Notes: generated by a model from the sequence alone, not told the origin. Shown: positions 22,978 to 31,651, counted from the first letter of the stretch. The stretch: DNA of 35,199 nt from Verrucomicrobiota bacterium (GCA_003219415.1 QHOS01000031.1:1-35199), one strand, 5' to 3'. A program made the numbers and translations.

Positions 22978-23784
22978 ATGATTCCCGGTAATTCGCGTAC
23001 AGCGGCAGGTTTTTGGCAGCTCGGCGCTTTCCTAGCTCTCGTCCTTCTACGAAGCAGCGCGGCAGCGTCCGATTTTCGCTTCGGCCGCGATACGGTCGGC
23101 TTTGCCAACGCAACCGTCTTCGAGTATCGCGAAGGTCATCCTTCTTTGCGGCGGCAAAGAGAGAAGGGAGAGCCGAAAAGGTACACTCGCCGCTGTTTTG
23201 TCCTATGCCGTACGACGATGCAGTTTCACAAGTTCGCTCGCTTCGATCCGCACGCCCCTCCGTTGGACGACAACGCGTTGGCCGCTCGCATTCGAAATGT
23301 CACCCGCCGGGCGGCTTGGGAAAAGCCATTGCCGACAAATCAGCGCGTCGTCTTCCCAGGCTACGCTAACTTGCGCGCAATGAGCGATGCGCGCCGCGAA
23401 GTTCTGCGAAGAAATATCGGCCTTGGCTGGCCGACTTACGTTCGGCTCGGGAATTTCCGGATGCTTTTCGATCACGACTCTAATTACCACAAGGAAACCC
23501 AAGCCAACCTCGATGCAGCTTTGGCGCGCGGCGAGTTATTTGTCGGTTTTCTCACAACCTATCCTCGTCTCAGCATCAATCACGCGGTCTTGGTCTACGA
23601 ACGAAAATCAGCCTCTCTGAATGACGGAATTGATCACTATCTCGTTTACGATCCCAATCATCCGGAATCACCGCGTGAGCTCACCTGGTCCTCCCGCGAC
23701 CGTGCTTTCGCATATCAAAAAGATTGGGATTTCATCGGCGGCTTCGTTCGCGTTTATCAAATTTACGGCAAGTGGCTGCAGTAA
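22978..23784 (+). CDS. Exported protein of unknown function, paralogue 2
   Basis: 268 aa. It aligns along its whole length with the preceding gene: YTRRCFVLCRTTMQFHKFARF, VVFPGYANLRAM, FVGFLTTYPRLSINHAVLVYE, HYLVYDPNHPESPRELTW and DFIGGFVRVYQIYG. The central region differs most. The putative Cys (RRCF), His (INHA) and YDPN residues are kept in both copies, so both may be active. The ATG at 22978 is preferred over a GTG in frame at 22909 because it gives a signal peptide (residues 1-30, cut near SSAAAS). Gene duplication in tandem is the simplest origin. Confidence 0.75.
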   Translation: MIPGNSRTAAGFWQLGAFLALVLLRSSAAASDFRFGRDTVGFANATVFEYREGHPSLRRQREKGEPKRYTRRCFVLCRTTMQFHKFARFDPHAPPLDDNALAARIRNVTRRAAWEKPLPTNQRVVFPGYANLRAMSDARREVLRRNIGLGWPTYVRLGNFRMLFDHDSNYHKETQANLDAALARGELFVGFLTTYPRLSINHAVLVYERKSASLNDGIDHYLVYDPNHPESPRELTWSSRDRAFAYQKDWDFIGGFVRVYQIYGKWLQ

Positions 23785-23802
23785 AGACGATTCTCTAGAG
23801 GG

Positions 23803-23910
23803 ATGCCAATGCCAGAGACTCCGTCACCACCGAAGCCGACTCCACCAACTCCCACGCCGCCTCCTGAGCCATTGCCGCCGAATCCGCCAGTCCCGCCGGT
23901 AGGAAGGTGA
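23803..23910 (+). CDS. Proline-rich micro-ORF (35 aa)
   Basis: Starts 18 nt after the second paralogue. The product reads MPMPETPSPPKPTPP and then alternates Pro with Thr, Glu, Leu and Asn to the end at VGR. 18 of 35 residues are Pro. A second ATG at 23809 has AGAGG (23797-23801) at suitable spacing. Codon third positions vary while Pro codons remain, which would fit a real peptide. It could equally be non-coding repetitive DNA. Confidence 0.45.
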   Translation: MPMPETPSPPKPTPPTPTPPPEPLPPNPPVPPVGR

Positions 23911-23940
23911 TATAACGATCGGCGCCCCCGCTCCTTTGCC

Positions 23941-24030
23941 TGTCATGTTGAGCGAAGCGAAACATCTCTGATTGTTTCTGTTACGGCCAATCAAAAAAAT
24001 CCAAGGTTCTTCGCTGTGCTCAGAATGACG
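23941..24030. repeat. Imperfect inverted repeat of the TGTCATTCCGAGC family
   Basis: Left arm TGTCATGTTGAGCGAAG (23941 to 23961) and right arm (24010-24030) with complement CGTCATTCTGAGCACAG match at 16 of 21 positions. The arms are 48 nt apart. The 54 nt between include a A7 run. It lies between convergent genes and may serve as a terminator. Confidence 0.6.
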
Positions 24031-24047
24031 TTTCTTGATGCCGGGAT

Positions 24048-24851
24048 TTATTTCCCTCGCGAAAACAAAAACCGCAGCGCCGGTTCAACCCGCGCTGCCC
24101 AAGCCGCTTCGCTGTGATCACCGGACTGAGCTTCCATGTATTGAAGATCCTTGGGAGGTTTCCAGCCTTTCTCAACGAGACGTTTGAGTAACTCGCGGGC
24201 TTGTTCCCAACCCGGTTCGGCTGTGCCGGTGTCGAGCCAGATTTTCAATGGTGGCTTCTGCTCGATAGAATCGACGAGTCGATAAATCGCGAAATTGTCC
24301 CACCAGATTGACGGCGACATCACCATGAGTCGACTGAAGGCATGCGGATACAAAATTCCAATCGCAAGCGTAACGAGACCGCCCAGAGAGGAACCGCCTA
24401 ACCCGGTAAATTCCGCATCCGGGTTGGTTCGATATTTTCGGTCGATGTAAGGTTTGAGTTCGTTGATTAGGAAGTGCCCATACTTTCGGGCCAGACCTTT
24501 GCTGCGTTTCTTGCGTTTCGCCTTGGCATCGATCACTCCCCGCGTGGGAGCGTACTCGTGAATCCGTTCCTCGCCCGTGTTCGCAACTGCCACAACGATG
24601 AGCGGTTCGATTAGGTCCTCTTTGATCAAGCGTTCAGCTGTTTCGTCCACGCCCCATTCCACGCCTGAAAACGACGTCGCCGCATCGAAAACGTTTTGGC
24701 CGTCGTGTAAATAGAGCACTGGGTAACGCCGTCGGGAGAGCAGCCGGTAGCCGCGCGGCAAATAAACCAGGACGTCGCGTCGGTTTCCGAGAATCTTCGA
24801 CGGAAATCCGGGGTGCCGTTTAATGTTTCCAGTAAGCGTATGCTTGGGCAT
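24048..24851 (-). CDS. Alpha/beta-hydrolase esterase (enterochelin-esterase/Fes-like)
   Basis: 267 aa from the ATG whose complement is at 24849-24851. Opens with the early strands R-D-V-L-V-Y-L-P-R-G-Y and VLYLHDGQNVFD, the pattern of putative esterases of the Fes/D family. The nucleophile elbow is FTGLGGSSLGGLVT (Ser in G-x-S-x-G). WLDTGTAEP contains a possible acid residue, and SGDHSEAAW provides the final His. There is no signal peptide, so it is probably cytosolic. The real substrate is not known. Divergent from another hydrolase gene (24981). Confidence 0.85.
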   Translation of the reverse strand: MPKHTLTGNIKRHPGFPSKILGNRRDVLVYLPRGYRLLSRRRYPVLYLHDGQNVFDAATSFSGVEWGVDETAERLIKEDLIEPLIVVAVANTGEERIHEYAPTRGVIDAKAKRKKRSKGLARKYGHFLINELKPYIDRKYRTNPDAEFTGLGGSSLGGLVTLAIGILYPHAFSRLMVMSPSIWWDNFAIYRLVDSIEQKPPLKIWLDTGTAEPGWEQARELLKRLVEKGWKPPKDLQYMEAQSGDHSEAAWAARVEPALRFLFSRGK

Positions 24852-24980
24852 CGAAAAACGAGACGCTTCGCCGAAGATCAAACGTAGCGCAAGCCCCTCA
24901 ACTCCACCGATGGCGCGGATTCGTCTTTTGGCGAGCTTGCGATTTGGCCCTCCCGCAACCAAGATGGACGGGCTATTTCA

Positions 24981-25691
24981 ATGAACGAACGTTACATTAA
25001 ATGGTACACGCCGTGGTTGAACCGCGAATTTGAAATGCTCGTGTTCGGAAATGGTGGCGGGCTACCACTGATCCTCTTTCCGACCTCGTTTGGCAGTTAT
25101 TACCAAAACAAAGATTTTGGCCTGGTTGGGTCTGTGAGCGGCTATGTCGACGCGGGCAGAGTGACGGTCTACTGCCCGGACGCCATCGACTTGGAAAGTT
25201 TTTACGATAAATCGATTCATCCAGCCGATCGGATGCGCACACATAATGCGTACGAAAATGTAATCGTGCGGGATGTGTTCGATCTCGCGCGCCGCGAATG
25301 CAACTCTCATCGTGTGGCAGTCTGCGGAGCCAGTCTTGGTGCCTATCACGCTGCCAATATTGCTTTTCGTCATCCGGACGCCGTCAGTCGTCTCATCAGC
25401 TTGAGCGGCTCGTTCGACATCAGCTCATTTTTCGACGGATATCATGACGACAACATTTATTTCAACAGTCCCTACGAATATCTGCCGAACGTGCCTGACC
25501 CATGGAAATACAATCACATGGGCATCATCCTCGGCACTGGCGAATGGGACAACACGCGCCACGAATCCTATCGCTTGTCTGAGATCTTGAATTCAAAAGG
25601 CGTCAAGCACTGGCTCGATGAGGGAAAGTGGCGCGGCCACGACTGGAATTATTGGCGCGACATGCTGCCGCATTATTTGTCGGTCTTATGA
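24981..25691 (+). CDS. Alpha/beta-hydrolase esterase
   Basis: 236 aa. Starts with MNERYIKWYTPWLNREFEM. The nucleophile elbow AVCGASLGAYHAAN (Ser in G-x-S-x-G) is followed by SLSGSFD. HWLDEGKWRGHDWNYW near the end supplies the likely catalytic His. GTGEWD may contribute the acid. Belongs to the putative esterase group with no signal peptide. The paired location with another hydrolase suggests related roles, but they are not close paralogues. The gene ends 13 bp before ubiX on the same strand. Confidence 0.85.
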   Translation: MNERYIKWYTPWLNREFEMLVFGNGGGLPLILFPTSFGSYYQNKDFGLVGSVSGYVDAGRVTVYCPDAIDLESFYDKSIHPADRMRTHNAYENVIVRDVFDLARRECNSHRVAVCGASLGAYHAANIAFRHPDAVSRLISLSGSFDISSFFDGYHDDNIYFNSPYEYLPNVPDPWKYNHMGIILGTGEWDNTRHESYRLSEILNSKGVKHWLDEGKWRGHDWNYWRDMLPHYLSVL

Positions 25692-25704
25692 TCTCTTTGT
25701 TTCA

Positions 25705-26280
25705 ATGAAACTTGTGATTGCCGCGACTGGCGCCAGCGGAACGATCTATCTGCAAAGGTTACTGGCACAAATCGATTGTTCCGCTCACGAAGTTCATCTG
25801 GTCATGAGCGCGTCCGCAAGGGACGTTGCGAAGCAGGAGATCGATGACTTCAAGACTCCCTCAAATGTTTCGCAGCATGCTGAAAATGACATGAACGTGC
25901 CATTCGTCAGCGGCTCCGCGCGTTTTGACGCGATGGTGATCGTCCCGTGCTCGATGGCGACGCTGGGTCGAATCGCTTCGGGTTCCAGCGACAGCGCGCT
26001 GTTGCGGGCAGCCGACGTTTTTTTGAAGGAGCGGCGGAAATTAATCCTCGTTCCCAGGGAGACACCTTGGAATTTGGTTCACGCACGCAATGTGGTGAGA
26101 CTGCTCGAAGCCGGCGCGATTGTAATGCCGGCGATTCCCTCGTTCTACAGCCGTCCCGATTCCGTAGCCGCAGTCGTGGACACGGTCGTTTGGCGTATTC
26201 TCGACCAAATTGGGCTGCCGAACCCGCACACATATCGTTGGGGACAGCAAAGCGCGTCGGCCAGGCGCAAGAAACATTGA
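25705..26280 (+). CDS. ubiX: Flavin prenyltransferase (UbiX/Pad1 family)
   Basis: 191 aa. Makes prenylated FMN, cofactor of UbiD-type decarboxylases. The flavin-binding start KLVIAATGASGTIYLQRLL is followed by MVIVPCSMATLGRIASG (the Ser/Cys motif near the isoprenoid pocket), and LVPRETPWNLVHARNVVRL. Length is typical. No ubiD gene is in the window. The stop TGA overlaps the TTG start of the following acyltransferase gene, which suggests coupled translation. Confidence 0.96.
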   Translation: MKLVIAATGASGTIYLQRLLAQIDCSAHEVHLVMSASARDVAKQEIDDFKTPSNVSQHAENDMNVPFVSGSARFDAMVIVPCSMATLGRIASGSSDSALLRAADVFLKERRKLILVPRETPWNLVHARNVVRLLEAGAIVMPAIPSFYSRPDSVAAVVDTVVWRILDQIGLPNPHTYRWGQQSASARRKKH

Positions 26281-26921
26281 AAATCGAAGGTTGGCTTGCG
26301 CGATGGTTGATCGCGTTTGGCTTTTATTTGTTGCAGGTTTGGGCGCGCACTCTGCGCTATGAAGTCGATGACCGGGCGGGTTTCATTGGTAGGCCGGTGA
26401 CTGAAAATTATATCGGAGCGCTTTGGCACAATCGCTTGCTCATCTTTCCATTCGTTTTGCGGCGCTTTTTCTCCAATCGAGATGGTGCAGCCCTCATTAG
26501 CGCCAGTCGTGATGGAGATTTGCTTGCCGACGCGATTCAACGATTTGGCTACGACGTGGTGCGCGGCTCGAGCTCTCGGTTGGGGGCGACCGCCGTCCGT
26601 CAGCTCACCGAAGTGCTGGCCGGCGGTCGCGATGTCGTGATCACTCCCGATGGTCCACGGGGCCCGGCTTACGAACTTGGTCCAGGGATTATTTTTCTCG
26701 CCCAGAAATCAGGCGCCGCGGTGTTGCCGATGAATCTGGAATATTCGCATTGCTGGCGGCTGGGAAGTTGGGATCGGTTCATTGTGCCCCGACCGTTTGC
26801 CAAAGTGCGCATACTGATCGATCCACCGCATCGTATAAGAGCGACGGCTACACCGGAAGAGTTTGAATCTGAACGCCTCTCATTGCAGCGGATCATGATG
26901 GCGCTGGTCGAAATGCGCTGA
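26277..26921 (+). CDS. DUF374 lysophospholipid-acyltransferase-type protein
   Basis: 214 aa, starting with TTG at 26277 (overlapping the ubiX stop, ATTGA). It carries a hydrophobic N-terminus (residues 8-25) and ALWHNRLLIFP, the H-x(5) motif of acyltransferases. ISASRDGDLLADAIQRFGY, the VITPDGPRGPAYELGPGI block that defines DUF374, and FLAQKSGAAVLPMNL also occur. Close relatives act near lipid A acylation (LpxL-like) in Gram-negative bacteria. The precise acyl donor and acceptor are unknown here. No SD site is visible, so translation is probably coupled. Confidence 0.88.
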   Translation: MKIEGWLARWLIAFGFYLLQVWARTLRYEVDDRAGFIGRPVTENYIGALWHNRLLIFPFVLRRFFSNRDGAALISASRDGDLLADAIQRFGYDVVRGSSSRLGATAVRQLTEVLAGGRDVVITPDGPRGPAYELGPGIIFLAQKSGAAVLPMNLEYSHCWRLGSWDRFIVPRPFAKVRILIDPPHRIRATATPEEFESERLSLQRIMMALVEMR

Positions 26922-26931
26922 CGCCGTGTTT

Positions 26932-27012
26932 TGTAGCCGCTTGGGTACGGCAAGCGCAGCGCTGAGGTGTTGCCAACTCGCGCATTACGCGTCCCACAGT
27001 GACGCGGCTACA
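26932..27012. repeat. 81-bp element bounded by a 9-bp perfect inverted repeat
   Basis: TGTAGCCGC (26932-26940) and GCGGCTACA (27004-27012) are perfect inverted copies. The intervening 63 nt hold further short dyads. It lies between the DUF374 gene and folD. The same GTAGCCG/GTAGCTG words recur at 11939 and 31788, so a dispersed family is likely. Confidence 0.55.
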
Positions 27013-27064
27013 GCAATGCTCGCTTGCGTAGCGGGCACTCGCAGGCAGGATTGCCTCCATCACT

Positions 27065-27943
27065 ATGGCGAAATTGATCGATGGACGCGCGATCGCGGAG
27101 AAAGTTTATGTCGATCTTTGTCGGGAGATCGCGGAACTAAAGGAAAAAGACGTCACGCCAGGCCTTGCCGTGGTTCTCGTAGGCGACGACCCGGCATCGC
27201 GCGCTTACGTGCGCTCGAAAGACAAAATGTGTCGCGAGCTTGGACTGCACTCACTGAAATTGGAATTACCGGCTTCGACCACTCAGACTGAGCTTCTCAG
27301 CCGCGTCGAAGAATTGAACGCCGACTCCGCCATTCATGGGATTCTTGTTCAATCACCACCGCCGGCACACATCGACGAAACAGCAATCGTTCGAGCCCTC
27401 GATCCACGCAAAGACGTGGATGGATTTCATCCGGAAAACGTCGCAAAGCTCGTGCTGGACGATTCCAGCGGCTTTGTCCCGTGCACGCCGCTGGGCGTCC
27501 AGCGTCTGCTAATAGAAAGCAAGATCAACATTAATGGCGCGCACGTTGTGGTTCTTGGCCGCAGCATGATCGTGGGGAAGCCGCTGGCCCTCCTTCTCAT
27601 GCAGAAAAACGAGAAGGCTAACGCCACAGTTACTGTGGTGCACTCGCGCAGCCGCGATCTCGCCGAGATTACCCGCACGGCCGACATCATCATTTCGGCA
27701 ATTGGTCGCGCTGGATTTGTCCAAGCCGATCACGTGCGCGAAGGCGCCGTCGTCATCGATGTTGGCATTAATCGCGTGGAAGACGCAGCGTCGGAGCGTG
27801 GTTATCGCCTGGTGGGCGATGTCGCATTTGATGAAGTATCAAAAAAAGCGAGCGCGATCACGCCAGTTCCGGGCGGCGTGGGGCCGATGACCATTGCGAT
27901 GCTGATATCGAACACGGTAAAAGCCGCTCGGCAATTGCTGTAA
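27065..27943 (+). CDS. folD: Methylenetetrahydrofolate dehydrogenase / cyclohydrolase
   Basis: 292 aa. Bifunctional enzyme of one-carbon metabolism: oxidises 5,10-methylene-THF with NADP and hydrolyses the product to 10-formyl-THF. The catalytic Lys lies in [26 protein letters not shown] (Gln of the active site), [14 protein letters not shown] and [13 protein letters not shown] occur in order. The NADP-binding segment is [17 protein letters not shown], and the closing signature is [15 protein letters not shown]. It stands alone between repeats and is convergent with the flavoprotein gene. Confidence 0.98.
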   Translation: MAKLIDGRAIAEKVYVDLCREIAELKEKDVTPGLAVVLVGDDPASRAYVRSKDKMCRELGLHSLKLELPASTTQTELLSRVEELNADSAIHGILVQSPPPAHIDETAIVRALDPRKDVDGFHPENVAKLVLDDSSGFVPCTPLGVQRLLIESKININGAHVVVLGRSMIVGKPLALLLMQKNEKANATVTVVHSRSRDLAEITRTADIIISAIGRAGFVQADHVREGAVVIDVGINRVEDAASERGYRLVGDVAFDEVSKKASAITPVPGGVGPMTIAMLISNTVKAARQLL

Positions 27944-27999
27944 CCAAGCCGTCACGGCGCTACGCCCAACGCGACACACTGCAAGAAATGTTTGTAAAC

Positions 28000-28020
28000 T
28001 CGACGGCTTAAAGCCGTCGA
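28000..28020. terminator. Hairpin between convergent genes
   Basis: TCGACGGCT, loop TAA, AGCCGTCGA: a perfect nine-pair stem with a three-base loop, placed between folD (+) and the flavoprotein gene (-). AATTC flanks it with no long T-run on either side. It fits a bidirectional transcription end. Confidence 0.6.
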
Positions 28021-28023
28021 ATT

Positions 28024-29112
28024 CTAACTGGCTTTTTTTGGGTAAACAATTTTCGTGGTGAGCAATTTCAAGATTGAGGGATTAATTCGCGCTGCACGGA
28101 CAAAGAGCGAACCGATGCGAGGAGATAAAACCGCAGCGCGCGCCAGTCGATTGATCCAGAGTCTTCCCCAATACATTTCGGCGGAGGCGCGAGCGAATTC
28201 GCGAAGTGCGAATTGTCGATCTTTGCCGCCGATGATTTTCGCAATCGCACTTGCGGCGAGCTCTCCTGAGCGAAGTGCGTAATAGATTCCTTCGCCAGTA
28301 AACGGCTCCACGACGCGGGCAGCGTCACCGATAAAAAGAAGATTTTCTTGGGCGCACGGAACAGGCGCGCGGGTAAGCGGTGTGATAGTGCGCCAAGGTT
28401 GATCAGCGGGGATTTCGAAGTGTCGTTGTGCCCATTGCCGCAGTCTGGAAATAGTGGGGGGCCTGCCGACGAGGCAAAGATTGAGCTCCGATTCGTTTAC
28501 CGGAGCCTGACCTGAGTAACCTTCTCGAAGAAATTGCAGCACGATGCGTTTGCCGAAATTTCGCGGAAGTGGGATATGCGCTTGCAATGCGACGCGTTCG
28601 CGCGCCGGGCGCGGCAGCAAATTGCGCAGGCGCGCCACGGTGGAATTTCGTCCATCTGCGCCAATTAATGTCCGAGCGCAAAAAGCTTCGTGGAGGCCGG
28701 TTTCAATTTTCCAATCGCCGTCGTGCGCCAATGTAGTGACCGTTGTTTCCCCGCGAACGTGCGCGCCAAGTTCGCGAGCGCGTCTCAGCAGGAGCTCATC
28801 GAAAAGGCTGCGTTTTATCGACAACTCGCAATCGTCTCCGGTTGGAAAATCGACAATGACTTTGTGACCGTCGATGGCGATGAACTCGACTGAGGTGAGT
28901 TTGGAATGCCGCAAATCCCAAACCCGCTGCGTGAGGCCGAGACGCTCCAATACAGGCCAGCACGATGGGTTCAAACAATCGCCACAGACTTTCTCTCGCG
29001 GAAACCTTTCCCGCTCGAGAACGAGCGTATGCAAACCAGAGAGCGCACAAAACGCTGCACAGCTCGATCCGGCTGGGCCGCCGCCCACGATCGCCACGTC
29101 GAAGATTTCCAT
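28024..29112 (-). CDS. Geranylgeranyl-reductase-type FAD-dependent oxidoreductase
   Basis: 362 aa. The FAD-binding N-terminus is FDVAIVGGGPAGSSCAAFCA (dinucleotide fold), followed by REKVCGDCLNPSCW, a Cys-rich block typical of this family. LIGADGRNSTVARL (the G-A-D-G motif) and LLFIGDAARVVEPFTGEGIY (the G-D motif of the flavin's ribityl binding site) follow in the correct order. Family members reduce isoprenoid double bonds or oxidise other hydrophobic substrates; the actual substrate is unknown. No quinone or lipid gene is adjacent apart from ubiX 1.7 kb away. Divergent from the site-2 protease gene. Confidence 0.9.
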   Translation of the reverse strand: MEIFDVAIVGGGPAGSSCAAFCALSGLHTLVLERERFPREKVCGDCLNPSCWPVLERLGLTQRVWDLRHSKLTSVEFIAIDGHKVIVDFPTGDDCELSIKRSLFDELLLRRARELGAHVRGETTVTTLAHDGDWKIETGLHEAFCARTLIGADGRNSTVARLRNLLPRPARERVALQAHIPLPRNFGKRIVLQFLREGYSGQAPVNESELNLCLVGRPPTISRLRQWAQRHFEIPADQPWRTITPLTRAPVPCAQENLLFIGDAARVVEPFTGEGIYYALRSGELAASAIAKIIGGKDRQFALREFARASAEMYWGRLWINRLARAAVLSPRIGSLFVRAARINPSILKLLTTKIVYPKKAS

Positions 29113-29125
29113 CTTAGATCGACTA

Positions 29126-29204
29126 GTGATCAGTGAACGGTGATCGGTGATCAGTGATCAGTGATCAGTATGTGTCGGTTCACCGATCACCCGTCACTGA
29201 TCAC
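29126..29204. repeat. GTGATCAGTG-type inverted and tandem repeat
   Basis: The left arm 29126-29150 and the reverse complement of 29179-29204 agree at 23 of 25 positions. The loop contains further copies of TGATCAG (29148-29168). It lies between divergent genes, upstream of both. Confidence 0.65.
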
Positions 29205-29277
29205 ATGTATCGCTGCGATGTCCATGCCGGCCGAATCCTGCTGGCGCGCGATCTAATCACAGAGGACAGTAATTCGA

Positions 29278-30360
29278 ATGAGCTGGTCTCTCCCAATCTT
29301 CCGCATCGCGGGCATTCAATTGCGGATTCACATTACGTTCTTACTGCTGATTGCCTGGCTGGCTTTCGGCTATTACGCGCAGGGCGGTTCGGCGGTGGCG
29401 GCCAGCCGCGTGATATTTGTTTTGCTTCTTTTCCTTTGCGTGGTGCTGCACGAATTCGGCCACGCATTCGCTGCGAAGGCGTTCGGGATCAATACGCCTG
29501 ACATCACATTGCTGCCGATCGGCGGAGTGGCGCGCCTTGAACGAATGCCGGAGGAACCGGTTCAGGAATTGATCATCGCAGTGGCGGGGCCGTTGGTGAA
29601 TGTGGTGATCGCGCTCGGTTTGTTTGTGGCAGGCGGATTCCATGCGTTGCTCAATCCCTCAAACGTTGAAGGCGGCGGTCTCGTTGCGCAGTTGCTTACG
29701 ATTAACATCATGCTGGTGCTTTTTAATTTGTTGCCGGCATTTCCAATGGATGGGGGGCGCGTGTTGCGAGCCTTGCTTGCCACACGATTAAGTTATGCGC
29801 GCGCTACACAGGTCGCTGCGAACGTCGGCCAGGGTTTTGCATTCATTTTCGGATTCATCGGATTGCTTTGGAATCCATTTCTGCTCTTCATCGCGCTTTT
29901 TGTTTATATCGGTGCGTCTCAAGAAGCAGCCTTGGCGCAGATGAAAGATGTCTCGCGCAGGTTCCCGGTTTCCAGCGCGATGGTACGTGAATTTCGTACT
30001 CTCTCGGGAGATGCCACCCTGCAGGAAGCGGTGGATGCTTTGCTTGCGACTTCGCAACACGATTTTCCGGTCGTTGATGACAGTGGCAACGTCGCCGGCT
30101 TGTTGACGCGTCAAGATCTGATCGCTGCGTTGCGTAAAAACGATCCCGCGCTTCGCGTGGGCGACGTGATGCGCCGAGATATTCCCACGGTGACCACCGG
30201 AACGCGCTTCGAAGAAGCGTTCCGCATCATGCAAGAGTGTAATTGCCCGGCAGTGCCGGTTCTGGATCGGATGAAGCGCCTGGTCGGTTTACTCACGCCG
30301 GAGAACGTGACCGAACTGATGATGGTGCAATCTGCCATGCCGCAACGGCGGGTCTTTTAA
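29278..30360 (+). CDS. Site-2 protease family zinc metalloprotease (M50) with CBS domains
   Basis: 360 aa. Six hydrophobic segments make up the membrane protease. The zinc motif HEFGH is at residues 58-62 and the third ligand lies in LLPAFPMDGGRVLRAL. From about residue 230 two CBS domains follow (HDFPVVDDSGNVAGLLTRQDL and CPAVPVLDRMKRLVGLLTPENV, cited by their limits), which usually bind adenine nucleotides and regulate activity. This protease-CBS layout matches the S2P subfamily found in archaea and many bacteria. Probable role: intramembrane cleavage of an anti-sigma factor or other membrane substrate; none is obvious here, and the sigma factor at 7227 has no anti-sigma neighbour. Confidence 0.93.
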   Translation: MSWSLPIFRIAGIQLRIHITFLLLIAWLAFGYYAQGGSAVAASRVIFVLLLFLCVVLHEFGHAFAAKAFGINTPDITLLPIGGVARLERMPEEPVQELIIAVAGPLVNVVIALGLFVAGGFHALLNPSNVEGGGLVAQLLTINIMLVLFNLLPAFPMDGGRVLRALLATRLSYARATQVAANVGQGFAFIFGFIGLLWNPFLLFIALFVYIGASQEAALAQMKDVSRRFPVSSAMVREFRTLSGDATLQEAVDALLATSQHDFPVVDDSGNVAGLLTRQDLIAALRKNDPALRVGDVMRRDIPTVTTGTRFEEAFRIMQECNCPAVPVLDRMKRLVGLLTPENVTELMMVQSAMPQRRVF

Positions 30361-30412
30361 GACTGCCCTATCTACTCAGGGGCTCGCTAGCGTGCGGATC
30401 GGTCAAGCCGCA

Positions 30413-30450
30413 TGTCATCCCGAGCCTGCGGAGACGGCGAGGGACCTCTC
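30413..30450. repeat. Short dispersed repeat, TGTCATCCCGAGC family
   Basis: TGTCATCCCGAGC starts at 30413 and ends in GGGACCTCTC. Related to the elements at 13133 and 23941. Between the protease gene and the end of dnaN. Confidence 0.5.
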
Positions 30451-30553
30451 ACAGGGTAGTGGATCACGCTTTCCATCCTGTGCGTAATCAAACAGCCTGT
30501 GGGTGAGCTCCTCGGCGCGCTTCGCCAGTCTCGGGACAATTCAGTGCACGAGC

Positions 30554-31651
30554 TTAGGAGCTGATGCGCATCGGCATCAGGACATAGAGGAATGGGGTCT
30601 GAATTTTCAAAACGCCCGGGCTCATTTCGTCGATGAGATCGAGAAAGACTTCGTCTTCTGTCAGAGCGCGCAGCGGCGCCATGAGAAATTCGGGATTAAA
30701 CGCGATGGAAAAATCGCGGCCCTTGTAAGCGACGGCGATTGATTCCTTCGCTTCGCCGACCTCCGGCGTAGTGGCAGTAATATCGATATTGTTCTTACTA
30801 AAGTTCAGCTTAATCGAGTGCGTTTTATCGCTGGCGAGAAGGGAAACGCGCCGAAGCGAATTTAGAAATGTTTCGCGCTCGAGTTTTATCCGCTCTTTTG
30901 CCTCTGATGGAATGACCTGGCGATAGTTTGGGTAATTGCCTTCGATCAATTTCGAGACGAGCAGCGTTTTATTGAGATCGAATGCGATCTGCCCGCTGCC
31001 CATGCTGACCTTGATTTCGCCATCATCAGCAAGCAGGCGTTGCAATTCTGTCACCGCTTTCGTCGGGATAATTAAGTCAGCTTCATGACTGCGCGGGAAT
31101 TCCAGCTCGATTTCGCCCATAGCGAGCCGACGCCCATCCGTCGCCACCAGCGTCAGCTTGTTGTCCTTAAAACTGAAAAGAACCCCGTTGAGGACGTAGC
31201 GAGTTTCGTCAGTCGATATCGCGTACGAAGTCTTGCGCAGTCCGTCGCGCAAATCTTTCTGCCGGATGGTGACAACTTTTGCGTCCTCGAACTTTGGCAG
31301 CGGCGGGAATTCTTCCTCGGGCAGCCCGAGGATTTTGAAAAAACTTTGGCCACTCCGGATGGAAGCGGCATTTTTTCCGTTAACGTCTACCTGAATTTCA
31401 CTCGAAGGCAGTTCACGAACGATATTGAAGAGGCGACGAGCAGGAAGTGTAGTCGCCCCCTCTTTTTCTACATCCGCTTCGCAACTGCCGCGGACACCGA
31501 CGTCGAGATCGGTTGTCGTGAGATGGATTTCGTCGCCGTGCGCCTGAAGCAGAACGTTGGAAAGGATAGGAAGAGTGGTGCGCGTGCTGACCACGTTTTG
31601 GACCTGCTGCAGGCCTTCGAGCAGTTTTTCTTTCGCGACACTAAATTTCAT
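30554..31651 (-). CDS. dnaN: DNA polymerase III sliding clamp (beta subunit)
   Basis: 365 aa, family-typical. Ring-shaped dimer that holds polymerase on DNA. The N-terminus is MKFSVAKEKLLEGLQQVQNVVSTR (cited by its limits), followed by three similar domains. SKLIEGNYPNYRQVIP is the conserved second-domain block, and YVLMPMR closes the protein, in the position of the MPxR end of E. coli beta. Follows dnaA on the same strand, the classical origin-linked order. Confidence 0.98.
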   Translation of the reverse strand: MKFSVAKEKLLEGLQQVQNVVSTRTTLPILSNVLLQAHGDEIHLTTTDLDVGVRGSCEADVEKEGATTLPARRLFNIVRELPSSEIQVDVNGKNAASIRSGQSFFKILGLPEEEFPPLPKFEDAKVVTIRQKDLRDGLRKTSYAISTDETRYVLNGVLFSFKDNKLTLVATDGRRLAMGEIELEFPRSHEADLIIPTKAVTELQRLLADDGEIKVSMGSGQIAFDLNKTLLVSKLIEGNYPNYRQVIPSEAKERIKLERETFLNSLRRVSLLASDKTHSIKLNFSKNNIDITATTPEVGEAKESIAVAYKGRDFSIAFNPEFLMAPLRALTEDEVFLDLIDEMSPGVLKIQTPFLYVLMPMRISS

